Source: Eleginops maclovinus
Taxonomy: Eukaryota; Chordata; Actinopteri; Perciformes; Eleginopidae
NCBI RefSeq assembly: GCF_036324505.1
Contig: NC_086352.1
Location: 33,288,358-33,352,357 of the forward strand
Direction: 5' to 3'
Length of the DNA: 64,000 nucleotides
Below the pieces are notes generated by a model. It did no database searches. It saw only the letters and a list, made by a program, of their open reading frames with translations, and had not been told where the DNA came from. The position numbers and the translations under genes were made by a program. This document shows, in pieces, positions 1-10,659 of this stretch; positions within the stretch are counted from its first letter, which is position 1, and every line of letters starts with the position of its first letter.

Positions 1-837
1 AAAACCTCCATAAATACTGCATCCATTACAGTGGAAGGAAGACAGCTGATCAACATTCAAGCAGATGTACTTATTTCTTTCCTTTCTGATTGTCAGATGA
101 GAAGATCCTTATCAACCGAAGACACAGCACATCTTAATTAAAAGCCACACAGGCCTACATGTTATTTGCCTGGATGAAGTCCTTCTTTATATAGCCTTCC
201 GATCAGCTTTTCTCAGGCTGAATCATAAGCACAGATAATATTTGATCGGAATGTCTCCCATTTGCCCGTGGCATTGAAATAGTCCCAGACCAATGCCCGG
301 GACTATTTATTTTTTTAAATGGTGTGGCTCTTGTCTTAGGAGAAAAAAACTGTGCCTAACTACACCTCTTAAGCAGCAGCAGAATTTTGGCTTCTCATTC
401 AACGGATTAGCAATAAGGCATTAATTGTTTGTAATGACTACATTTACTATCAACGTTTGATCTTCCACTTATATTATTTAAAGGTCTCCCATTATGCTTT
501 ATTTGAACAACATATTGTTGTTATGACGTTATAACCGAAGGAAATCTGGATCAGCTCGTTTGTACCCCCGTTTTTAGAGATGTGGGTGAAGAGGAAAAGA
601 GAGAGGGTTGTATTTTCTGACACTTTGTGAGTCTCCTTACACACTGGGGACACATATTTATGTATAAAAGACATCAACAAGTGCAGTTTGCAAAATAGGG
701 GATCTTTAAAGCAAGCTAGTGGTCCACTTTACCCAGTCTACAGGGATTTAGTTCTACTATTCACTTGTCAGGTGGTGGGACTGCATGATTCTACACTGGA
801 TAATATTTGTGGTGCAGATAAGTGTTCTCTAACATAC
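1..837. other. ap2a2 intron 7 (partial)
   Basis: No exon was found on the minus strand. It contains the TTAA-flanked MITE at 478-709; the rest is AT-rich and unremarkable. Confidence 0.7.
478..709. mobile_element. Short TTAA-flanked MITE (internally deleted copy)
   Basis: Begins TTAA-AGGTCTCCCATTATGC and ends AGGGGATCTTTAA, so TTAA flanks both sides, as expected of piggyBac-type target duplication. Its right part (about 545-680) closely matches 44140-44260 in the longer copy at 43613-44291. It carries no coding capacity. The superfamily is inferred from TTAA and terminal repeats only. Confidence 0.7.
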
Positions 838-946
838 CAGGTGGAGGGTAGCACTGCAGGAGGCGTAGCAGTTTGACAGACAGCCATGGCGCAGCAACAA
901 AGTAATATGTGTAGTCCTGTAGGTCGATGGATGCTGAGGTCACAAT
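838..946 (-). CDS. ap2a2: ap2a2 coding exon 7
   Basis: 109 nt encoding residues 236-271 ([17 protein letters not shown], then [18 protein letters not shown]) plus one base. Acceptor TCCAG, donor GTATGT. It is only 98 nt from exon 6. No exon 8 is visible in the remaining 837 bases. Confidence 0.94.
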
Positions 947-3900
947 CTGGACAAGCAAGAACAAGGTAACATATTAATATATGTTCATGTTAGATTTGAT
1001 CTCTGACCTCACTGAAGGATGTTAGCATGTGACACAAACACTGACCCTGCTGAGCCGGGCCACAGCCAGAGAGATGGAGGTTCTGAAGTCCTCGGGACTC
1101 TTCTGGGCTAGAGTGGTGATGAGGCTGGTGGCTGCTGTCACTACACCCTGAAAACACACACATCATTATACAATAATTACAGACCAACTGACACAGTATT
1201 AGGCCTCACCGAAAAACTGTGTTACTGGTTCAGCATCAGCCAGATGCAAAATAAGCCCATAATAAGTATTTTAAATGTCCTAGCATAAAAGAAGCTTTAC
1301 ATTTTTGTAGCCTTTTTGGAACTTGGTTGTTCAGTGTTTGTACGTTCTTTATTTTTATGATGAAAACAGTTTAGCAAAGTTGCCAGTGGTCTAAATGCTC
1401 CATTAGTCCCAGACAAGAGGGTTTTTTCCCCATTGTATTGAACATGAACTCAACCACGACTCCAAACTATAAGTATGAACCAAACAGTGACTTGTGTGTA
1501 CCATTGCCAAACTAATTACACACTCAAGACTAACGCTTCAGACTCCAAAGAAAACAAACTCTGCGTTACAAAGCCAGCATGTGTGAGCATGGCGTCACGG
1601 TCTGGTGCAGAATTCAGGGCATTTAGATTGATGGACGTTCTGCGTTTCCAAAGTTAACAGGCTTGGAAACTTCTACGTGTGTTGCGAAAGAGGAACACAC
1701 TTCACAGCAACAGCCACATGTTTGTTTTTGTTTTTTATAATCCATCCATAAGAGATACTTTTTGTTTTGCTATTACACAATACTCAATTCTGATTGGTCA
1801 ATTTGAAAATTCAAGAGTCTGCCTTTTTTTTTGCTAACAGAGTGCTGCTAAGGAGGACGCTCTGATAAAAGGACTATGTTTAGTCGTATCAATCCGCAGA
1901 AAGAAGTCCGGTTTATTCAACAACAGTAAAGGCCAAATAAAACCACATTATTTTTTGAATAATTCTTTTTACAAAAAAAAACAATAAGTGTCAGAGAGCG
2001 GGACCAAGGGACTATTTTTTGTCTTAGTGGAAGCAATGCGATAAAACATTTTCATCGACAAAATCATTGTAAAGTCAATTGTTTCGCGTTGGTTTATTTA
2101 GTATGTAGCCGTGTAATATGCAGGGTAATTCGCTGCGAGGCGGTCATTAATGGAAAAAGAACACCGACAGGGTGAACAGGATCCTGTCGCAGGACAGTCT
2201 TACCAGGTGCTGATCGTTGAGCAGATGCACTACTCGTGCTGTCCACTCCCCCATGGGCACCAGGTCCGGCGAGGTCCTGTTGAGCCGGAGCAGACACAGC
2301 GCTGCACTCTGCTTCACGCTGTCCATCGTGTCCCTGCAGACACCAGACAGCGCCATTCATCAGGACCACAAACTGATATATGTTGTAGATACTCTGTATA
2401 ATCTCTGGGCTTTTCAGGCTGTCCAGCTTCATCAGTAAGTCTTATGATTACACTTTTATTTTTCAATGTTTACTTACTAAAGGACAGTTACAATCATTCA
2501 GAGTCACAGCTGAGACAATGATTTTCATTCATTTTCCTTTCTTTGTTAGATTCAACCATCTCTTACAGGACCTTATTGTATCAGGCCAAGGCGTGCACAG
2601 GATGTTGATGTATATATTCTCAGCTGCATCCCAGAGCTCATCTTCAAAGATTTGTCCCTAATTCTGCTTCCCAACATAGTTTTGTTTTAGTGAGGGTATG
2701 GGCGTTAGTGTCATACATTTCTGAAATGACAACCTTTTGTGAGGCAACGTTTCCAATATATTGAGGGTATATCAAAATGTCTTACCTGGAAATATGTAAA
2801 AAGGTTGTGCCCAGAGATGGCATATTGGTCTTGTCAGGCTTACACTTGTATTTTTGTGAATAAAATGACTTGAATTATGTTTGAGACTTCGCCAGGTCAA
2901 ATATCTTCATATATAGTAATGGTGATGTACGAACCCTGCCACCAGGATGCTGGGGATTTGAGAGGCAAAAGCCTCAGCCATTTCTCTGCTGCCCACATTA
3001 GCGATGCAGTGCAGGGCCAGGTTCATGAAGGTGGGGTTGCGGCTGGCCAGGTCATTCTTAATGCCGTTGTTGATGAGACTGATCAGGTCGCTGTTAGAGT
3101 TCACCAGCACTGAGATGAAAAGGTAACCCTGGAGGATGAGGGATATGTTTTAGTGCAATTCCAACATATTTGTATAATCCTTAGTCCCAACCCCTGTACA
3201 CCAACATATTTGCAGGACAGCTTGCTGTGTGAGGACAAACGTACGATTTGTTTCTCTGTGTACTTGTTGGAGCTGAGGAGGTTGACGGCCTCCATGTGTC
3301 CAAAGTCAATGTCATGGCCCAGGAGAAAGATGAAGAGCAGCTTGCAGACGTATTTCTTTTTACTGTAGCCGTCTAGAGCCTTGTCTCCTACTCACACAAG
3401 GACACACACACACACACACACACACAGATTAGAATACCAAAAAAAGCAGAATTTTATTCAATCAGTTTTACAGACCAATAACTCCTACTAGGAGAGTAGT
3501 ATATCTAGGACAGATTTAGGAGGATTTAGCTTTTTTATTTGTTCACACATCCACTGATACTTTAAACTTTATAAATCTTTATTGTTACTGATGTTTTTTT
3601 TGTTTTGTTTTTTATAAACCTTAACTTCAATTGGAAGAATTTGAATATTATTTATGGCTATACCACATTAAAGTCCTGTAACAGCCTCAGCGAGTCTCAT
3701 GTTTACCCTTAAGGACTAGCATATTCAGCTCTACATTTCTCATCTGTGATACATATATAAAGACACTTGCACTGTATGTAACTACTATATTTATACATAT
3801 TCATAATTATCTTCATTCTTATTTTTACATATGTAAACTCAACTACTCCGTATATCACCTACTTCTGTTTTTATTTTGAATATATACTGTAACTTAAAGT

Positions 3901-6900
3901 TTTTAAATTCTAAATGGGGGAAATTGTTGGTAATTATTACAATTGGTAAGCATTCTCCTGGTCTATTGTAAACATGTATTAAAGAGTTACATTAATGGGT
4001 AGTATTTGAATAAGCTCACTATTTCTGATCAAAAGTTTAAAAAGTAATTTGAGGACGAGGATAGTGGACTGTTTTTTCTTCAGTTTTTTAGTTCATAATA
4101 AAAATGCCCATTCTCATTTCATCAGAGACTAGAGTAGCTGTTAGGGCTGTCAGTCTCACAGTAGACACCACACAAACTGTAAAGCCTTGGAAGATGCACA
4201 ACAAAAGCTCAGATAAAGTCTTGGGCTACCCCAAACAAAGCATTAGATGAGAAACAGCCACAGGGTCTGAATGATTTAATCTAAGGGCTAGATGGACTGT
4301 CAAACAATATCTGAGACTTCGTCCCCCTACAACTTTCTAGCACTGGATTTGATGAAGCCAAAATGTTAACTTTTAACACTTTGAGAAAGCACATAACATA
4401 AACAATTAATGAGATGATTTATTCAGTTGAAACATTGGTCTTATGCAGGGGTAGACGGGCACGTAGGGAGCACATTAGCATGAGCGTAGGTCTGAATGCT
4501 GGACACTAGTGGAGGCAGAGTCATTCTGGAGTAAACTAATTATAGGCAGCATGGAACAGGTGGCAGGACAACACCAACAGGACAGACACAGTGACAGAGA
4601 GGTGTGTGGACTTTTTACAGTGCAGTATAAAAACCATGAAGAAACTGAAGAGAAACAAAGCCGGGACACAGTCACAAGATGAGTTGGCAGGGCAGATTAA
4701 ACAGCTACAGGAAAACATGTGACGGACGGGACAAGGGTTTGTATCTCAATCAAGAAACAGAGCTTCTACAAATCTGTCAATGGTAGAATAAAAACGTGTC
4801 GTGTATGCCTTACACTGAGGTTCAGCCTGTTGTTCACCTACCTTTGAATTTGGAACGGATATTGGCCAGTTCTTTGTTTATCCTCTTGACCTCTGCCTCT
4901 TTACTTTTACCTGGAAATAGATCCAGATATTTTGCATGTTACATGGTGCTGTGAGTACCCAGAACTTTGATTAGATCATATTCCTTCCTTGTTTACAATG
5001 CATTTCTTTCCTTTTATGAGCCAAGAGGAAACAAATCCACATGCAGTATTCCTCATACACAAAAGGTATGTTCGCCTATACAGAATCACGGCTCTTTATT
5101 GAGGTTTTATAACGGACAGCGGAGCTCAACTATACAGAGACATAGCCAGAATCGACTTCATTAGTTATACTTGTTCTTCTCCGGATTTATTGGTGTCATG
5201 GATTTATACAAGGCGCTGTAGTCCCAGTTGATATTTCCACCAGAGAAAAAATGTAGAAGTTTTTCTGTGATCACTATTTCTTTACTTAGAGATGTTTAGC
5301 TCCAAATACATACAATAAAAAACCCTCATTACTTTGAGATCCATCCTTGTTCTGAGAAGAGGATCTCCGGTTATGAGGGTAGGTGTGGGAACTGAGGTAA
5401 TGGGTTGTTGTGGCAACAGGGTCATTAGGAAAGGTTTTACAGATCGGCTCAACAGAAGAGATTTTTAGGAAAACAGTTAACAGCTATGTTTCAGTGTTGA
5501 GGAAACAGATTGTGGTGAGCAGATGCAAACAGTTTCTGTCTTTAATGAGAGTGAGTCAGCATTCAGCAACCTCTGCAGCACTGATGCAGCATCAGCACTC
5601 GGTAATCATAAAAACCTGTGGGGATTATACTGTAGCCATTACACTAAGTAACTATCAGGAATTTCATAGCATTGGTTTCGCCCCTAAGTGTACTCTTATA
5701 CAGCTGTGAAAATATGATCTGAAACCGTTATACGTCTGCTCAATACTGTGAAAGACTTAAGGGTGCTGGGATCTTTCTAAACCCTAAAACAACAATTACA
5801 ATCCATTTTATTTAATCGTTTTTTATTGTACATTCTTAATTTTCTTTAAATAAATGTTTTATTTATTTAATTGTAAAATGGAGAAACTGTCATGAAACCC
5901 TATGTAGAGATAAATAAAATATTCAGATTTTTCTGATAAAAGCACATTCAACCTGATTGAGTTACACTTACACATTGTCCTTAAATAATTTCTTTACTGT
6001 CAGGTAAAGATGTCCTTGTTACAAGAATCAATCTCATTATTAATAATAATCATAAAGGGGTAACATTACAGGGTATTGACTTTATATTATAACACTTGGT
6101 CATAATAGGATAATAAATCATGATATGGGTATGGGATGCAAAAGTCTTTAATGATTTCTTTAGTGAGTGCAATATGTTTCCTCATTTCAGCAGCACATCA
6201 TAAATGTAAGTGAATGTAAAATGCTTAATCAACACTAAAGAGGAAAGGAAATGTTAGGAACCGCATATGGTAACAACTCCACAGTGTAGATATACACCTG
6301 TACGTACAGTAAATAGCCTTAGTATAACTGACAGACATGTTCTCTTAATGTCTCTAGCTGGACGCCTGAAAACACGGTGAACGTTTTTTAAGTCTAATTT
6401 GGCGCTTTTGAAGCCTATTTTAGGAAAAACAAAACCTGGCGACGTGTTAATATCCTTGCCCACAGATGTTCATCATTTATGTGCACGTCCTCACAAAGGC
6501 TCAACTGTCAGCTGTAACGTTCACGCAGAAACAAAAAGAACGGTACATAGACATATGGTGTTGGGAATAATTCGCTATGTTTCTGTCAGGGAACTATTGG
6601 AAACTATAAAACACACAAAGTTAAAAGGCTACAGAATATTACAGTTGGCATTATCTCCAGTTAGCAGTCGGTCCACGCCCTTCGGCATGACGTTAGCAAC
6701 TGGAAGCTAGCGGCTAGCGTTAATTAGCAAGTGTAGGCTAGCCAGCTAAGTGGTCGTTTAAAGTCGTCTAAGGTCGCTGAAGTTACACAAAGTTTAAGTA
6801 AGGGGCATGGCAGTAATGTTCTGTAAACCACCCGTCATATAGCTAATCCTCGTTACACCAGCTAGCTTGTTTGCAAGCCTATCCAACAACTGTGAATGTG

Positions 6901-6985
6901 TGTGATAAACAAACTTACAGTTCCTGATATCAGAGATGAACACGGCCAGGCCACGCATCCCATCACCTTTTGAGACTGCAGGCAT
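838..6985 (-). CDS. ap2a2: AP-2 complex subunit alpha-2, N-terminal part (7 coding exons, runs off left edge)
   Basis: The large alpha adaptin of the AP-2 complex links clathrin, PIP2 and cargo at the plasma membrane during endocytosis. Seven exons read on the minus strand: 6919-6985, 4842-4910, 3245-3387, 2935-3128, 2204-2333, 1046-1147 and 838-946. All introns are GT-AG and every codon phase matches. Together they give 271 residues of an expected ~940, all in the HEAT-repeat trunk. The start ATG (6985-6983) opens the family N-terminus [20 protein letters not shown]. Lys55, Lys56, Lys57, Tyr58 and Lys61, the known PIP2-binding patch, are all present. [13 protein letters not shown] and IVTSAS match alpha-2 (AP2A2) rather than alpha-1. 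The gene is head-to-head with tph1. Nothing looks broken. Small departures from the human protein as I recall it are Asn176, Ile242 and Ala253. The paralogue call is confident; the remaining exons lie outside the window. Confidence 0.96.
1046..1147 (-). CDS. ap2a2: ap2a2 coding exon 6
   Basis: 102 nt, phase 0 at both ends, residues 202-235. The text [20 protein letters not shown] favours alpha-2 over alpha-1. Acceptor TTTCAG, donor GTCAGT. Confidence 0.95.
1148..2203. other. ap2a2 intron 5
   Basis: AT-rich intron with short poly-T and poly-A runs near 1826 and 1973. I see no repeat family or RNA gene. Confidence 0.6.
2204..2333 (-). CDS. ap2a2: ap2a2 coding exon 5
   Basis: 130 nt encoding residues 158-201 ([17 protein letters not shown]... 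[16 protein letters not shown]). Acceptor is TGCAG, donor GTAAGA. Residue 176 is Asn where human alpha subunits have Tyr. Confidence 0.96.
2334..2934. other. ap2a2 intron 4
   Basis: Nothing recognised beyond the splice sites. Confidence 0.6.
2935..3128 (-). CDS. ap2a2: ap2a2 coding exon 4
   Basis: 194 nt encoding residues 94-157 and two bases of Gly158. Diagnostic text is [20 protein letters not shown] and [20 protein letters not shown], adaptin HEAT repeats. The donor GTTCGT is weak but gives the only phase that joins exon 5. Confidence 0.95.
3245..3387 (-). CDS. ap2a2: ap2a2 coding exon 3
   Basis: 143 nt encoding residues 46-93, including the PIP2-binding Lys55-57, Tyr58 and Lys61 and the stretch [17 protein letters not shown]. 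Donor is GTACGT. The acceptor TAG (3390-3388) lies only 14 nt from a (TG)n run on the transcript strand, which replaces the usual pyrimidine tract. Confidence 0.96.
3388..4841. other. ap2a2 intron 2
   Basis: Contains the CA repeat at 3402-3426 next to the exon 3 acceptor, then AT-rich sequence. The stretch 3755-3930 resembles an eroded LINE 3' end but lacks a tail, so it is not called. Confidence 0.6.
3402..3426 (+). repeat. (CA)12 microsatellite beside the ap2a2 exon 3 acceptor
   Basis: Uninterrupted ACAC run on the plus strand, read as (TG)n in the ap2a2 transcript, ending 14 nt from the acceptor AG. Such TG tracts near acceptors are known to affect exon inclusion (CFTR exon 9). Confidence 0.9.
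4842..4910 (-). CDS. ap2a2: ap2a2 coding exon 2
   Basis: 69 nt encoding residues 23-45 and the first base of Gly46 ([20 protein letters not shown]...). Acceptor CAG at 4913-4911 and donor GTAGGT are clear. The exon is too short to stand out as an open frame. Confidence 0.95.
4911..6918. other. ap2a2 intron 1
   Basis: AT-rich first intron. Its last ~250 bases towards exon 1 are rich in GCTAGC-like words. The open frames at 5410-5709 and 6399-6710 have no recognisable similarity and are treated as chance. Confidence 0.6.
6919..6985 (-). CDS. ap2a2: ap2a2 coding exon 1
   Basis: Encodes residues 1-22 plus the first base of Cys23. ATG has an A at -3 and an in-frame family N-terminus. The donor GTAAGT follows directly; reading past it gives a non-homologous tail. 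Confidence 0.95.
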
Positions 6986-7260
6986 GTTGTATACTCCCTT
7001 TTAAGGTTACGCTTAATCTTCTGAATAAAAAAACGCCGAACTATATAGAGTAACTTTGTTTCAAAGTTTGCTAAGCAGCTAGCAACTGCAGCAGTATCGG
7101 ACAGGGAGCCCCGATATATGACGGAGACAGACAGGAACCAGAGCGGCTGCGGCTGCGTCCAGTTTCCTACAGACCTACACCTACAACCCAACCTACAACC
7201 AAAAAGCAGGGCTGCGTTCCATTCAAGTGGCGTAAAAAACATGGCGAAAGGTACATTTTT
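6986..7260 (-). promoter_or_regulatory. Putative ap2a2 5' UTR and promoter
   Basis: The sequence just upstream of the ap2a2 ATG is richer in G+C and CpG than its surroundings (7090-7245). It has CGCCATGTTT on the minus strand, resembling a YY1 core, and no TATA box. The start site cannot be placed from sequence alone. Confidence 0.35.
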
Positions 7261-8857
7261 ATCATTTAAAAATATATATGTTCAAGGCTTGGGGAAAAAC
7301 AAAAGTGGATTAAAAAATTCATTATTTTGTATTTTTTTATTTAGTTGTGCTGGCTCTTATATACATGGTTAGGGTAATCAAGAGACTGTTCTCATAGAAA
7401 AAGCAGATTGTCAAATTAATCTAAATTGGACAATACATTTGCTTAGTATTAAGATGTATAATATATATATATACACATATATATGTATGTGTATATATTA
7501 TATATTAAAACCATGTATCTCTAAGAATTCTACTTTTCACGAGAACACAGCCCTGTTTTCATCTACGTGAGGATGCATTTTCCAGAGGATAAAAGAGCCT
7601 TTTTAAAAGTTTTACCTATTTAACTTAATGAGCAATTACATTTTCTAAACACCTAGAATAATTCATCCTCCACTTTATCACAAACATTTATTAAAATGTA
7701 TGTTTTTTTCACTGGACAAGAAGAGTTGGGAAAAGTTGCCACCCAAAAAGGAACTAAAGCTTGTACATCCAGCCTAAATTGCACCATTCTTTTCCTCATT
7801 TGTGTTTTCCCTCATTCTTAGCCCCTAACCATGGTTAGTGAAATGAGAGTATCCAAAGCCAGTAAATAATTGTATTTTACACACATGATTTTATTCTTCA
7901 CAGTAGTCTCTGGGCTTCTTTTTGAGTTCTCCGCAAAGGATAGCCTTCCAATAAGCCTTTTTCAGAAAAGTGATTTGCTGCTACAGATATCATCCATTTA
8001 AATGACTTGGAATTGTTTCAGCGCTGCATAATAAAATAAACCAACAAAAATAAACACATGTGTTTCAGAATGACCCTGCACAGAGCTCATACGGCAGTGG
8101 GATGCATTGAATACCTTCAACAATCAGTTCTGCACATAGGTTTTTGCTCTCTAATTGTATAAACAGAAAGCAGATGAATTACACTAGGATCTAGCTTCTC
8201 AAATCTGTTTCAGATCCGGTTGTAAATTTGTTTAAATATGCCAGGTCTCATATGGAGCCTCCTAGAGGTACTAGGCGACTGTTTAAGACACAATTAAAGA
8301 ACCAGCTGGAGACATCCTGTCTCTTGCTTAATTACAATTACTCATCATAGATGGATAACAGCATGGGTCAATTGGACATGTGCCCTGGGCTCTGGAGTGA
8401 AGGGGGTCCTTCTGTTAAATGGACCAGCAGGATCTTACAATAAACGTTAATGATCTAAAAACTGTTGTTACGTTTTTAACCAAATCTTTGACAACACGGT
8501 GGTCGTGACCTGTCAATCACAAGGTTGCTGCTTTAAAGCATAACATGCTTTATCAGCTATTAAACTATAAAATGGTTTATAGTTTACAAGATAGACATCA
8601 TGAAGTATTATAAAAATGTTGAAACAAGAAAAAAGACCTAAAATATTTAAGGAAAATGTTCAATGAAGATATGAACCAAGTAAGAAGGAGGAGGAATTTC
8701 ATAAAATCGTTTTTTTTTTTTAAAGCTGGATTTGCCTTCTGGCTATTAAAAATGATGCAGGCTTCAATAAGACGCGTCTAGTTTGGCTTCACTTTTTAGG
8801 CCTGGAGGTTGGAACTTGAATAAAATTAAAGATACTAGGCATGAAAAGTAAAAATAA
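7261..8857. other. Intergenic AT-rich sequence
   Basis: Contains a TA-rich, partly palindromic microsatellite at about 7456-7506. No gene or named repeat was recognised. Confidence 0.55.
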
Positions 8858-9018
8858 GGGTTCGGTGTCTTGTTCAGGGGCACCTCGGCAGTGGCTCGGT
8901 GTTCTGGTTTCTTTCCAGTAGCAGTCCACACTCCTTCTTCCTTGTTCCGATCGGGACGTGAACCGGCGACTCTTCAGTCCAAAGTCCAAGTCCCTTCAGA
9001 CTAGGGCACTGCCACCCC
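8858..9018 (-). repeat. tRNA-derived SINE-like element
   Basis: Read on the minus strand it begins GGGGTGGCAGTGCCCTAGTC, carrying an A-box-like segment. It then has GGTTCACGTCCC (8953-8964), a good Pol III B-box, followed by a tRNA-unrelated body containing AGGTGCCCCTGAACAAGACA. This is the usual layout of a fish tRNA-derived SINE. It lacks acceptor-stem pairing and is not a functional tRNA. Confidence 0.5.
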
Positions 9019-10123
9019 ACACTAGTACATTTTTTAGGTTAGTTATCCGTCACATTAAGTAAACACTACTCCATTGGTTGACAATGGCCCTGCAGCTGGT
9101 TAACTGCAGAGCCATACAGATATTTAATAAAAATCATCATTACTGACATTGTTCGTTGCAAACCAAACAATTCTCTTTTCCTGGAAAAACCTATACCATC
9201 ATTCGTTACTACTGGAGTATATACAATTTCATTTATTTTTTATTGTAATTGTAGCCAAAGAAGTACATACAAAAGTTAAAAAACAAACTTTTAACACTTG
9301 AAGATTAAAAAAAGAGGCATCTATCGAGCACAACATGACTACTCAACCATTAGATGTGTATGGTTTTACCCCCTCTGTCCTCTCTTAGCCTCAGAAACCC
9401 AGATTCATCGTGTGACCAAGCCACATTCTCAGTCTTAGTTATGTTCCCAAAATCGAGGCTAGATACTACTTAAAGTTGTTTTAAGAACATGGTTTTGACT
9501 CTTTCTTGAATGTTGGGAGTCAATGTGTTATATAAAAACATTTTTTAGAAATCTATACACATTCTTCAGCGTATACGATAAAGAAAGATGCACAAATGTA
9601 AAACAATGCAATTTATTTGCAAGTTGATGAATGCAGCCACAAATCCTAAGCTTCTCCATGAGGATGTCTGACTCACTCATTTACAGAGGGGAAACCTTAT
9701 AAATGTTACTCCTAATCGCTAATGATGGCCAGAACTAGTAAAGATTATGGTTGCTCATAACAGTAAAAATGTTAACCCTCCATGCTGTCTTAGGTATATT
9801 AGTGAGTAACCAAATAAAGCTGTTGTAACGTTGGAAATAACTACCAAGGCAACCATATGTATAAAGAAAACTGATTGAGATAAAAACTCACACTACTAAA
9901 CTCACCATAGCGTAGAGGCTAAGCCAACACTTTAAACCTCTGAGGATCCACTATCTTCGCATAATTGACGCGCGCAAAGTTTGCCAGGTGAATAAAAGTC
10001 TGATTCCAAGGTCCCAGTTAAATACAGTCCATTTATGTCCTTTTTACTGGTGTCCATTTAACTTGCTTCATTTTAACTTGCTTCATTTTTCATTCACCTT
10101 ACATAATATTACGGTAAACACAA
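9019..10123. other. Intergenic sequence
   Basis: AT-rich; nothing recognised. Confidence 0.5.
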
Positions 10124-10659
10124 TATCTTAAAAAAGAATAATCTAGACGCTTCAGTAATGAATAATTACAGGCCCATATCAAACCTCTCATTTCTAGGTA
10201 AACTCATTGAAAAAGTCGTTTTTAAACAACTGAGTAATTTCTTGGATGCAAATAGCTGTTTTGATGTGTTCCAGTCAGGCTTTCGACCACACCACAGCAC
10301 TGAGACTGCTGTCGTTAAGGTCTTCAATGACATCCACTTAGACACAGACAGAATATCAGTGTTAGTATTATTAGATCTCAGCGCTGCATTTGACACTGTT
10401 GACCACAACATACTGCTAGACGACTAGAAAACTGGTTGGGACTTTTGGCAACAGTTCTAAATTGGTTTGAATCTTACTTAAAGGACAGGAAACACTGTTT
10501 CTATAGGGAGCTACACATAAGCTAACGCCAGCAACCTAGGTGTAGTCATGGAGTCTGACCTGAATTTCAAAAGTCACATTAAAAGTCACTAAGTCCGCCT
10601 ACTATCACCGGAAGAACATATATAGGATTAAAGGACTAATGTCACAGCAGGATCTAGAG
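10124..10659 (+). mobile_element. L2-type LINE, 5' part (reverse transcriptase fragment)
   Basis: A 5'-truncated non-LTR retrotransposon. The open frame at 10158-10427 encodes RT motifs [20 protein letters not shown], then [17 protein letters not shown] and [17 protein letters not shown], typical of L2/CR1-group elements. The frame then breaks. Near 10515 the sequence jumps to the downstream NLGVVMESDLNFKSHI region, so the central RT including the YxDD part is missing. It resumes at 13054 after the hAT insertion. Confidence 0.85.
10652..10659. repeat. Target-site duplication, left of hAT element 1
   Basis: ATCTAGAG, matching GACTAGAG at 13046-13053 in six of eight positions. The interrupted L2 sequence is continuous across it. 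Confidence 0.6.

Noticed and set aside
2150..2401. Plus-strand open frame
   Set aside because: Antisense shadow of ap2a2 exon 5.
5410..5709. 99-codon open frame in ap2a2 intron 1
   Set aside because: No similarity, no splice context, antisense to the host gene.
8789..8989. Minus-strand open frame
   Set aside because: Overlaps the tRNA-derived SINE; no protein similarity.
8858..9018. Functional tRNA gene
   Set aside because: Only Pol III box-like words remain; no cloverleaf with paired acceptor stem.
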